From Leptospira noguchii serovar Panama str. CZ214 (GTDB lineage Bacteria; Spirochaetota; Leptospiria; Leptospirales; Leptospiraceae): a stretch of DNA of 64,000 nucleotides. This document shows, one piece after another, positions 52,935 to 64,000 of the stretch; position 1 is the first letter of the stretch; each line of letters starts with the position of its first letter. The translations under genes and the position numbers were made by a program. Location of the stretch: the NCBI RefSeq assembly GCF_000306255.2, contig NZ_AKWY02000004.1, positions 310,001 to 374,000 of the forward strand, written 5' to 3'. A model generated the notes under the pieces. That model ran no database searches. It had not been told where the DNA came from and was given only the letters and a program-made list of their open reading frames with translations.

Positions 52935-54184
52935 TTAGGCTCCGACTCCCGTAATCATTCCAGCGCCTACAGTAGAATTAGTTCCTTCGTCCACGAGTAT
53001 AAAACTTCCAGTGGAACGATTGATTCTGTACTCGTCAAAACTCACCGGTTTTGCAGTACGAATTTTGATCTTTCCAATTTCGTTTAACGTAAGCCCTTTA
53101 GATGCGTCCTGTTTTTCGTGCGTATCAGGAGCAATCTTGAATTCAACTTCTTTCACGATCGCCTTTACGACGTTAGTTGTTTGACGTAGAATATATTTAT
53201 TTCCGGATAACAACGCCTTGGAATCCATCCAACAAATATTTGCTTCTAATTCTTGGGAAACGATTGGAAGACTTTCTGATAAAACGATCATATCGCCACG
53301 AGAAATATCAATCTCATCTTTTAAACGGATCGTAACGGACATAGGCGGAAACGCTTCTTCCACTTCTCCGTCATATGTATCAATAGATTTGATCGTGCTT
53401 GTAAAACCACTCGGAAGAACAGTGATAAAATCACCCTTTCTAAAAATACCACTTCGAACTTGACCAGCGTAACCTCTATAATCGTGGTATTCGTCGGAAA
53501 GAGGACGAATCACATATTGAACCGGAAAACGTGCATCTTCAATATTCTCGTCGCTTTCGATATAAACTTCTTCGAGATGGTTCAAGAGAGTGCGCCCATC
53601 ATACCAAGAAAGATTTTCGGACTTATCTACAACGTTGTCGCCGTTGAGAGCGCTGATCGGAATGAATTCAATATCCTTAATATCCAATCTGGAAGCGAAA
53701 TTCAGATATTCTGCTTTGATTTCTTCGTAAAGAGCTTGGGAAAATTCCACCAAGTCCATCTTGTTGATACAAACCACAAGATGAGGAATTCTCAGCATCG
53801 AAGCGATATAAGAATGACGATAAGTTTGTTCGATTACGCCCTTTCTCGCGTCGATCAGAATAATCGCCAAATTAGAGTTAGACGCTCCTGTTACCATATT
53901 ACGAGTGTATTGAACGTGTCCGGGTGCGTCGGCGATGATGAACTTTCTTTTGGGAGTTGAAAAGTATTTATAAGCGACGTCGATCGTGATTCCTTGTTCT
54001 CTTTCGGCTTTAAGGCCGTCGGTGAGAAGGGCCAGGTTGATTTGACCGTTATTTCCGCGGGCATTTTTTTCAATCGCTTCCAGTTGATCTTCAAAGATCG
54101 ACTTGCTGTCATAAAGAAGTCTTCCGATCAAAGTGGACTTCCCATCGTCCACACTTCCTGCGGTGATAAAACGCAATAAATCCA

Positions 54185-54185
<1 letters not shown>
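52935..54185 (-). CDS. cysN: Sulfate adenylyltransferase, GTPase subunit
   Basis: Large subunit of ATP sulfurylase; GTP hydrolysis drives formation of APS from sulfate and ATP. The 416-residue protein has GTPase motifs GSVDDGKSTLIGRLL (10-24), the switch TIDVAYKYF, DAPGHVQYTRNM and NKMDL, then elongation-factor-like domains. It has no fused CysC kinase, consistent with an APS-reducing pathway. The cysD stop overlaps its ATG (TGATG-type overlap). Confidence 0.94.
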
Positions 54186-56484
<2,299 letters not shown>

Positions 56485-56591
56485 ACCTGATCATGATCAT
56501 CATTGAAAAACGGTTGTTGTAAAGACCGGTTTATACCCGTTCTTACACGTTTTCCGCCGCTCGGTACAACAATGATGAGATCGAATCAGGT
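56485..56591 (+). ncRNA. Structured leader RNA of unknown class
   Basis: A long imperfect stem closes this segment: ACCTGAT (56485-56491) with ATCAGGT (56585-56591), GAT (56495-56497) with ATC (56580-56582), and CATCATTG (56498-56505) with CAATGATG (56570-56577). Inside, TTGTA (56517-56521) pairs with TACAA (56565-56569), enclosing GACCGG, CCCGTT and CGCCGCTCGG segments. An intrinsic terminator follows at once and then a monooxygenase gene, as for a riboswitch. I do not recognise the class. Confidence 0.5.
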
Positions 56592-56624
56592 GCACGACTA
56601 ACGCAATGGTCGTGCGTTTTTTAT
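56592..56624 (+). terminator. Intrinsic terminator or attenuator before the StyA-like gene
   Basis: GCACGAC (56592-56598) pairs with GTCGTGC (56609-56615), followed by G and six T. It directly abuts the leader stem and stands 20 bases before the gene start, so it can cut off transcription of the gene. With no gene ending upstream, attenuation is the natural reading. Confidence 0.78.
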
Positions 56625-56644
56625 TATCATTGAAGGGGATTTTT

Positions 56645-58003
56645 ATGCGTAAGATTGCCATTATTGGTTCAGGAATAGCAGGGCTGATGACCGCCCATGA
56701 TCTACTAAAGCATGGCTATGATGTAACCCTCTATTCAGACCGCAGCCCAGAAGATTGGTTGAACAAAAGCCGTCCAACAGGAATCGCCGCACGCTTTGAG
56801 CCGTCTCTTGCCTATGAGCGGGAATTAAAATTGGATCACTGGAATCAGGATTTTCCGCCTATCGAAGGGGTGTATCTCATTTTTTCCATGCAACCTACGG
56901 TTCCGTTTATCATTTTGGCAGGACGTTTCTCGGAACATGGCGGGGCAATCGATGTACGTTTGCAATCGTATCGCTGGATGAATGATTTAGTAGAACGAGG
57001 TGGCAAGCTCCGTATTGAAAATATCGATATTCCTCGTCTGGATGCAATCAGTGCTGACAATGATTTGACGATTGTCGCAGCGGGTAAAACCGAAATCGCC
57101 AATCTGTTTGAGCGGAATGAAACCCGCAGTGTCTATACAAAACCTCAACGCAAGTTGGCAATGATCATTGTTAAAAATACGGGGAATTTTGAGAAAATTC
57201 CGTATAACCCGGTCAAGTTCAATTTTATTGGGGATCATGGAGAAGCGTTCTGGATTCCATACTATCACAAGTCGATCGGCATGACGTGGAACCTACTTTT
57301 TGAGGCAAAGGCCGATAGTAAAATGGATCGATTCGCCGATGCAAAATCCGGCGATGAAGTACTGAGTATTGCTAAAAATGTTATCCAGGAACTGTTTCCC
57401 TGGGATTATGATTGGTTCAAGAATGCCGAATTAGCGGATGAAAATGGCTGGTTGGTTGGTGCATTGACTCCCATCGTGCGCAACCCTGTTGGCAAACTTC
57501 CATCAGGGCGTATCGTGACAGGTGTAGGCGATACCCTCACAACGCTTGATCCCATCGCTGGGCAGGGTGCGAATAATGTTTATCGCATGGCAAAGAATCT
57601 GGTTCAAAACATTGTAAAGCGCGGCGATGGTGCGTTCGATGCAGCTTGGATGAAAGATACATTCGAGGAATACTACGATAAATCTGGTAAGGCGACAATT
57701 GATTTTACCAATCTGTTACTCGAACCGATCACAGATGCCGGTCGTCAACTACTCATTGCTCAGTATGGCAGCAACGGCATTGATCACAACGGTCAGCAGG
57801 CGATTGCCAATGCTTTTAGTGAAAATTTTGCCGACCCTAATTTTCTCACTAGCTATTTTACCGACAGTACAAAAGTTCGCGCTTTCATCAGCGAAAAGAC
57901 AGGACGCCACTGGCTACCACATACGGCTGGTGGTTTATTGAGCGTGGTACGAGATCAAGTACGACAAAAAATCGGCATGACTCCGAGTGCTGGATACTGG
58001 TAA
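56645..58003 (+). CDS. StyA-like FAD-dependent monooxygenase
   Basis: A 452-residue flavoprotein resembling the oxygenase of styrene/indole monooxygenase. Evidence: IAIIGSGIAGLMTAHDL (3-19), DVTLYSDRSPEDW, DVRLQSYRWMNDLVERGGKL, LTIVAAGKTE, KPQRKLAMIIV and VGDTLTTLDPIAGQGANNVYRMA near 300, all StyA positions. The usual reductase StyB is not adjacent. The ATG at 56645 (GAAGGGG upstream) is chosen over an earlier GTG frame. Base composition is unlike its neighbours: 57481-57540 is 55% G+C by my count. Probably acquired by transfer. Confidence 0.75.
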   Translation: MRKIAIIGSGIAGLMTAHDLLKHGYDVTLYSDRSPEDWLNKSRPTGIAARFEPSLAYERELKLDHWNQDFPPIEGVYLIFSMQPTVPFIILAGRFSEHGGAIDVRLQSYRWMNDLVERGGKLRIENIDIPRLDAISADNDLTIVAAGKTEIANLFERNETRSVYTKPQRKLAMIIVKNTGNFEKIPYNPVKFNFIGDHGEAFWIPYYHKSIGMTWNLLFEAKADSKMDRFADAKSGDEVLSIAKNVIQELFPWDYDWFKNAELADENGWLVGALTPIVRNPVGKLPSGRIVTGVGDTLTTLDPIAGQGANNVYRMAKNLVQNIVKRGDGAFDAAWMKDTFEEYYDKSGKATIDFTNLLLEPITDAGRQLLIAQYGSNGIDHNGQQAIANAFSENFADPNFLTSYFTDSTKVRAFISEKTGRHWLPHTAGGLLSVVRDQVRQKIGMTPSAGYW

Positions 58004-59118
58004 GATTTTGTTAAAATATAACCCGAGTATTTAGTTTTCTAGCCATATATTCTAAATTTTCCCAAACTATTCGTTTTATCAAATCGACTGGTTTATGACG
58101 AGCTTGGGGAATAAGGATTTTTTTTGTAAAGTCCCTTCATTGTGTTTTGAATTTTACAATGAAATTAGCTATGTAAGAGTCCCCACAAATTAAACCCACT
58201 TTGCAATTTTGTAAAATAATTCCCTTAGGAAATATTGTGTTAGTTCCCACATTTTTTAAAAAACTTTGTTTAACGTAAGTTCTATATAAGAAATCCATGA
58301 TTCATTCTCTGAAAAAAGCCAAGATCTAAACCTTGCAGATCTATTACCAAAATATGGGAACTACTATAAAACATAATTTTAAGAACAAATTCTAAAATGT
58401 AGAACTTATACTTTTCGAAAATTCTTTTTTACTTTCTAAAATCAAACTTATCATAAGATCAAAAGTACTACAAACTATTTAGATCCTTCATACTATTTCT
58501 GTTATATATTCAAATAATTGAATATAAATCAAGTTACTCTTTAATTCACTCGAAATTGTAAATATATAGAAACCTTTTATAATTTTTAAATCGATCTCAC
58601 AAATAAGATCCTCGATATTTTCAAAACGACCCAATAGGGCTTCTATAAAAACCGACTTCATTTTCTATCATTACTGCAAAACTGTGATTCTACATTTTCT
58701 TCCAAAAGTTTTATATTTTTTTTTAAATACAAGAAACTGCCAAAAAAAATCAATGAAATTGCTCTTTATGAAGAGCAATTTTCAGGGACAAGGACCTTGC
58801 ACTTGTCTTTCTATTAAAGCATAATTAAGTTTTGGGACACGTTGTAAATAAAATTATATAGAAATTTAAAAAGTTTATATATGAGTCCAATCTCCAATAC
58901 AAGTTGCACAGATTTAAAATCAATGGCCTAATAAATATATTAATAATCTAGAATATAAAATGTTTTTAAACAAAAAACAAGATTTATTAATTACCTTAGT
59001 AACCACAACAATCAATATAAGGAAAAATTAAAACGTAATTACGCTTAACATTTTGAATTTTTATAACTTTAAAACAAAAATAGTTGAAAAGTTTTCCTTA
59101 TAAGTTCGAAATCTGACC
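58004..59118. other. Gene-free repeat-rich spacer
   Basis: No gene in 1.1 kb. Short repeats at 58170-58190 (ATGTAAGAGTCCCCACAAAT), 58234-58256 (TGTGTTAGTTCCCACATTTT) and 58351-58370 inverted (ATATGGGAACTACTATAAAA). AGTTTTGGGACACGTTG at 58841-58857 is a copy of the end motif of the 11788 element, and AGGGACAAGGACCTTGCACTTGT near 58792 may be a partner. Confidence 0.55.
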
Positions 59119-60030
59119 ATGGAAATCGTATCAATCCTAAAAGGATTTTTTAGAAAGAATTCAAAAATTTATATTTTATTATTCGGTTTTTATGGAAGTA
59201 CTTTTTTAGTATTATTCCTAAACGAAGAATTCGGATTTCCGCTTATTACTTCAAAAAATTTCTGGATAAAAACAGTAAGCACATTAGTATTATATGGAAT
59301 ATTAATGTTATCTTTTTATCTCCATCTTCCTAAAAATAGAAAAATCAGATTCCGAAAAGCAAAAATCATAGGTTTCTTTTGCGTTTTTTGGATCAGCCTG
59401 ATAGTTTTACATTTATCAAATTTTCCTTATGAAAGATTCCTATCCTATCTTCCTAGAGAATGGATTTTTTGGTCTTGGAGAGTTGTAAAACAACTTACCC
59501 ACACACTACCTTTATTAGTTTTTCCGTTGTTATACGATTTTTACAGATACAAAACAAATCCGGTTCCGTTTGAAAAAAAGAAAAATCCTTCCTATTATCC
59601 TATTTTGATTCTGGCATTGATCATTTCTGCGATCGGTTCTTTTATTCCTGGTTTCAAAGAGTTTTACCCGAGAGCCCCGATTACAGACGAACGACTTTTA
59701 TATCATGCGACTTGGATCACCACTCTCGTTTTTGAAATCGTATATCTTTATACTTTTTATTTTACAGAATTCTTTTTTAGAAAATTTCTAATTCGATATT
59801 TGAAAGTTGTGGGCCGTTATCACGCAGTTGGAATGGCCGCTTTAATTTATGGTATGGTACATTTTCAAAAACCAAGGGGAGAAATTTTAAGTTCTTTTTT
59901 CGGTGGTTTATTGATGGGCGCCTTGAGTCTTAGAACCCATTCGATTCGAGGCGGACTTTATGCACATATCATTCTCGCTGCCGGTATGGAGTTTTTTGCG
60001 GGAATTTATATTTGGGATAAGTTATTTTGA
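59119..60030 (+). CDS. CPBP-family intramembrane protease-like protein
   Basis: A 303-residue membrane protein with about eight helices. The motifs are FTEFFFRKFLIRYL near 214-227, in the position of EExxxR but with Thr for the first Glu, then LIYGMVHFQKPRGE (FxxxH type) and LYAHIILAAGMEF (HxxxE rather than HxxxN). The substitutions leave catalytic activity open. Not closely related to the CPBP protein at 46768. Single-gene unit, no strong ribosome-binding site. Confidence 0.75.
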   Translation: MEIVSILKGFFRKNSKIYILLFGFYGSTFLVLFLNEEFGFPLITSKNFWIKTVSTLVLYGILMLSFYLHLPKNRKIRFRKAKIIGFFCVFWISLIVLHLSNFPYERFLSYLPREWIFWSWRVVKQLTHTLPLLVFPLLYDFYRYKTNPVPFEKKKNPSYYPILILALIISAIGSFIPGFKEFYPRAPITDERLLYHATWITTLVFEIVYLYTFYFTEFFFRKFLIRYLKVVGRYHAVGMAALIYGMVHFQKPRGEILSSFFGGLLMGALSLRTHSIRGGLYAHIILAAGMEFFAGIYIWDKLF

Positions 60031-60038
60031 TTCAATAA

Positions 60039-60135
60039 TAAAGTTGTTGAAATATTCCATAGTTCAATTTAGCAAAACTGTTTTAACCAACCGTTTGCAT
60101 AAAATAGACGGGAAATTAATTTTTCAAAAACTTTA
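60039..60135 (-). repeat. MITE-like element, copy 5 (inverted)
   Basis: A 97-base reverse copy from TAAAGTTGTTGAAATATTCC to ATTTTTCAAAAACTTTA with TA at both ends. Both arms carry the outermost change AAAG/CTTT, as in the left arm of the 15329 copy. It begins nine bases after the CPBP stop codon. Confidence 0.75.
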
Positions 60136-60228
60136 ATATATATCAATAATAGAATATTCAAAAAAATTATTGTTTTGAAATTTCTAGAAAGTCCACAAAT
60201 GTATAGATACGTTTTTGAAACAATTCAA

Positions 60229-60321
60229 TCGGGTCCGGGCTTTTTTACAAACCAATATCCCGGCGAGGGGGTAGCGTAAGACGCGCTACGCGTCTGGAGC
60301 GAGGGGGAGCCTTCCCCCTAT
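60229..60321 (+). repeat. GC-rich structured repeat, copy B
   Basis: TCGGGTCCGGGC, then ATCCCGGCGAGGGGGTAGCG, then hairpins AGACGCG/CGCGTCT (60279-60285 with 60289-60295) and AGGGGG/CCCCCT (60302-60307 with 60314-60319). Loops and linkers such as GGTAGCG and AGCGAGGGG match copy A at 16330, while stem bases differ in paired fashion. Confidence 0.65.
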
Positions 60322-60498
60322 AAGTTTGTTTACAAATTTCTAAAATACAGAAACCTAATCAAAAAAATTTTGAACGGGACAAAAAGATAAAAATTTCAGA
60401 TAAAGTTTATGTAAATAGATTCCTAAAATAACGAACTGAAATAAAAAAAGGATTAAAGAAAACAAATTATAAAAAAACCTACATCACTGAAAAATCTC

Positions 60499-61620
60499 AT
60501 GGCTTTGCAAAAAAATCTCTACAATATATTTTCATTCAAGTACAAGCATCTAATTGGTATTTACTTTTTACTTTCAGTCTTTTTTTCCGTTGGAGCCGAA
60601 AATCGTATTTTCGTTTTTCCAAAAGACCATTCCTTTCACCCTCGTTATAAAGTAGAATGGTGTTATTTCGTTGGAGTTCTTAGATCCACAGAAGGAAAAC
60701 AGTATGGTTATGAACTTAGCTTTTTTAAAGGTGTCTTCGACAAAAATAGAGAAGCCTTTCCGGTTCACTTTGCAATCTCCGATTTGGAAAATAAAACGCA
60801 TACAATCTCACAGACCGTAGAACGCAAATTAGGTGGAATGGCTGGTTATGATTCGAAACAAATTTTCAGCGGAGATTTTATTCTTAAAATAGAAGGCAAA
60901 TCTTCGTTCCGATTGATTGCAAAACCAAAACATTCTCCAGAACTTTCTTTAGATCTGGTCTTAAATGCCAAAGATTCGGATATTCTTTTACACGGAAACA
61001 AAGGTAAATCGGTTAAAAGTAGAATCGATCCGAATTTTTATTCTTACTATTATAGTATTCCGCGCCTTTCTACTCGGGGAGAATTGACTTTAAACGGAAA
61101 AAAAATTCAAATTGAAAGTGGAAACTCTTGGATGGATCATGAATGGAGTAGCTCTTTCGATTCAAATCTAAAAACGGCGCTTTCTGATCCATCCAATTCT
61201 TGGGATTGGGTCTGCATTCAACTTGAAGACGGAAGCGACATTATGGTTTTTAATTTTAGAAAAACAATACATTCCAATTCTGAAAGTTTTGGAACCATTC
61301 GTCTTGGTTCCGGAAAAAAAATATACTTTGAACAAGAAAGTGAAGTTCGATTCGTTCCTAATTCTTCCTTTTGGATCAGCCCAAGAACAAACCAAAAATA
61401 TCCGCTCGTTTGGAATCTTTCCACTCGTGTTACTTCTCAAAAAGATTCAGAGCTTCATCTTATAATCGAACCTTTTTTTGAAGATCAAGAATTCGATTCT
61501 CGTTCTACTACTGGATTTAGTTATTGGGAAGGTGCAGTAAAAGTCAAAGGTACTCGTGCAGGAAAGTCAGTTCAAGGCACTGGTTATTTAGAATTAAAAG
61601 GAAGTAGAGATTTAAATTGA
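60499..61620 (+). CDS. AttH/CrtC-like (carotenoid 1,2-hydratase family) lipocalin-type protein
   Basis: A 373-residue exported protein; signal peptide to about residue 33 ([13 protein letters not shown]). It matches the AttH/CrtC fold of two lipocalin-like barrels: [58 protein letters not shown] and [28 protein letters not shown] is the family hallmark. The enzyme activity of non-carotenoid members is unknown. Possibly cotranscribed with the ABC permeases 101 bases downstream. Confidence 0.82.
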   Translation: MALQKNLYNIFSFKYKHLIGIYFLLSVFFSVGAENRIFVFPKDHSFHPRYKVEWCYFVGVLRSTEGKQYGYELSFFKGVFDKNREAFPVHFAISDLENKTHTISQTVERKLGGMAGYDSKQIFSGDFILKIEGKSSFRLIAKPKHSPELSLDLVLNAKDSDILLHGNKGKSVKSRIDPNFYSYYYSIPRLSTRGELTLNGKKIQIESGNSWMDHEWSSSFDSNLKTALSDPSNSWDWVCIQLEDGSDIMVFNFRKTIHSNSESFGTIRLGSGKKIYFEQESEVRFVPNSSFWISPRTNQKYPLVWNLSTRVTSQKDSELHLIIEPFFEDQEFDSRSTTGFSYWEGAVKVKGTRAGKSVQGTGYLELKGSRDLN

Positions 61621-61720
61621 AAACAAATCGATTGAATTCTCTTAACAATTAAGTTTCTTTTTTGAAAAAGGCTTTGTCTTAGAATCCGATTTCTTGAAAC
61701 TGTTTTCCTGGAAATAAAAT

Positions 61721-63768
<2,048 letters not shown>

Positions 63769-63772
<4 letters not shown>

Positions 63773-63957
63773 CTGCTTCTCTTCTCCAAGTTAAAAATTT
63801 TTCACTCGATCTTCTTTCTGAAAACCAATGGCTTCCAGTATTACAAGATGTTTGCGCGCGCGTTTTAAATTGCGAAAACGCACGCAAGACGCAACTGAAA
63901 ACATTTCAGCTCCAAGCTGTAGCTAAGTCCAAAAATTCTTCTAAAGAAGAGGATTGA
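63769..63957 (+). pseudogene. Start of an ABC transporter ATPase gene (YejF type), interrupted
   Basis: The frame starts in the ATGA ending the permease gene and reads [20 protein letters not shown] followed by WLPVLQDV, the usual beginning of a Dpp/Yej ATPase. After about residue 28 homology stops, before any Walker A motif: the sequence turns to [20 protein letters not shown] and ends at TAG/TGA 63955-63957. The junction, near 63850, begins TTTGCGCGCGCGTTTT with the hairpin GCGTTTT/AAAACGC. An inserted repeat or IS end, or a rearrangement breakpoint, would explain it; the window ends too soon to tell. Confidence 0.65.
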
Positions 63958-64000
63958 ATTCTGATTTCCAGTTCCCATTTTTTTGCATAGAGCATGCGTC

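Larger units (their letters stand above)
60031..60498. other. Spacer with two repeats
   Basis: No gene. Contains the MITE-like copy 60039-60135 and the GC-rich element 60229-60321, described separately. These same two families also lie side by side at 16330-16518. Confidence 0.6.

Noticed and set aside
53460..53960. Plus-strand frame of 166 codons
   Set aside because: Longest antisense frame in the window, but it lies wholly over the GTPase domains of cysN and shows no protein-like motifs.
56485..56624. Integron attC site before the StyA-like gene
   Set aside because: The TTAACCTG and TAACG segments loosely recall attC boxes, but the core-site pair RYYYAAC/GTTRRRY is not in place and the terminator with gene layout fits an attenuator better.
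61168..61465. Frames on both strands inside the AttH/CrtC-like gene
   Set aside because: Shadows of a gene with the SWMDHEW hallmark on the plus strand.

Overview
The window is AT-rich DNA with long gene-poor spacers, spirochaete-style lipoproteins (loose lipoboxes ending in Cys at residues 17-22), a DUF1564 protein and a flagellar-coiling protein FcpA. Together these point to chromosome I of a pathogenic Leptospira (L. interrogans group). This assignment rests on recognised protein families, not on a database search.

Layout. 1-395: 3' end of recG. 396-1776: gene-free, repeat-rich spacer. 1777-5346: small lipoprotein, an M15 peptidase, lpxA-galE (overlapping), an HPt protein. 5667-9374 (minus): one run of DnaC-like ATPase, folK, panB, a divergent DAHP synthase and a small membrane protein. 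10031-10939: fcpA with a terminator and candidate CsrA sites. 12583-15022: gmd and a MATE transporter. 15716-20521 (minus): DUF1564, DUF455 ferritin-like protein, anti-sigma-type ATPase, gltX, a lipoprotein. 20725-24245: an unusual two-gene type IIA topoisomerase (A subunit first, no C-terminal propeller). 24875-30701: two tandem copies of a lipoprotein gene pair (A1-B1, A2-B2). 30710-32053: amine oxidase. 32632-37432: a cobalamin-riboswitch operon with two lipoproteins, a membrane protein and cobT-cobS-cobC. 37811-42758: VWA protein convergent with two DUF4139 proteins. 43741-49728: ClC channel, CPBP protease and partner, LysM/M23 peptidase, beta-propeller protein. 49771-55836 (minus): the assimilatory sulfate operon cysH-cysD-cysN-cobA-sirC-cysI. 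56485-58003: a G+C-richer insert with a structured leader and a StyA-like flavin monooxygenase. 59119-63957: CPBP protein, AttH/CrtC-like protein, and a YejB/YejE-type peptide ABC transporter whose ATPase gene is broken at the right edge.

How genes work together. The cys operon covers APS formation, APS reduction, sulfite reduction and the siroheme the reductase needs. The riboswitch operon joins corrinoid lower-ligand assembly (CobT, CobC, CobS) to surface lipoproteins and a membrane protein that are candidates for corrinoid capture and uptake. lpxA and galE are translationally coupled and both serve the envelope.

The spacers carry several repeat families: a 96-105-base TA-flanked MITE-like element (five good copies, two remnants), a short TGTAGGAACT motif scattered in every long spacer, a GC-rich hairpin element with compensatory changes between its two copies, and elements bounded by inverted GAGCTTGTCCCAAAA. 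The clearest evolutionary event is the tandem duplication of the lipoprotein pair, which left a 44-base copy of the 3' end of the neighbouring amine-oxidase gene at the junction. No tRNA, rRNA, CRISPR array or intact insertion sequence was seen.
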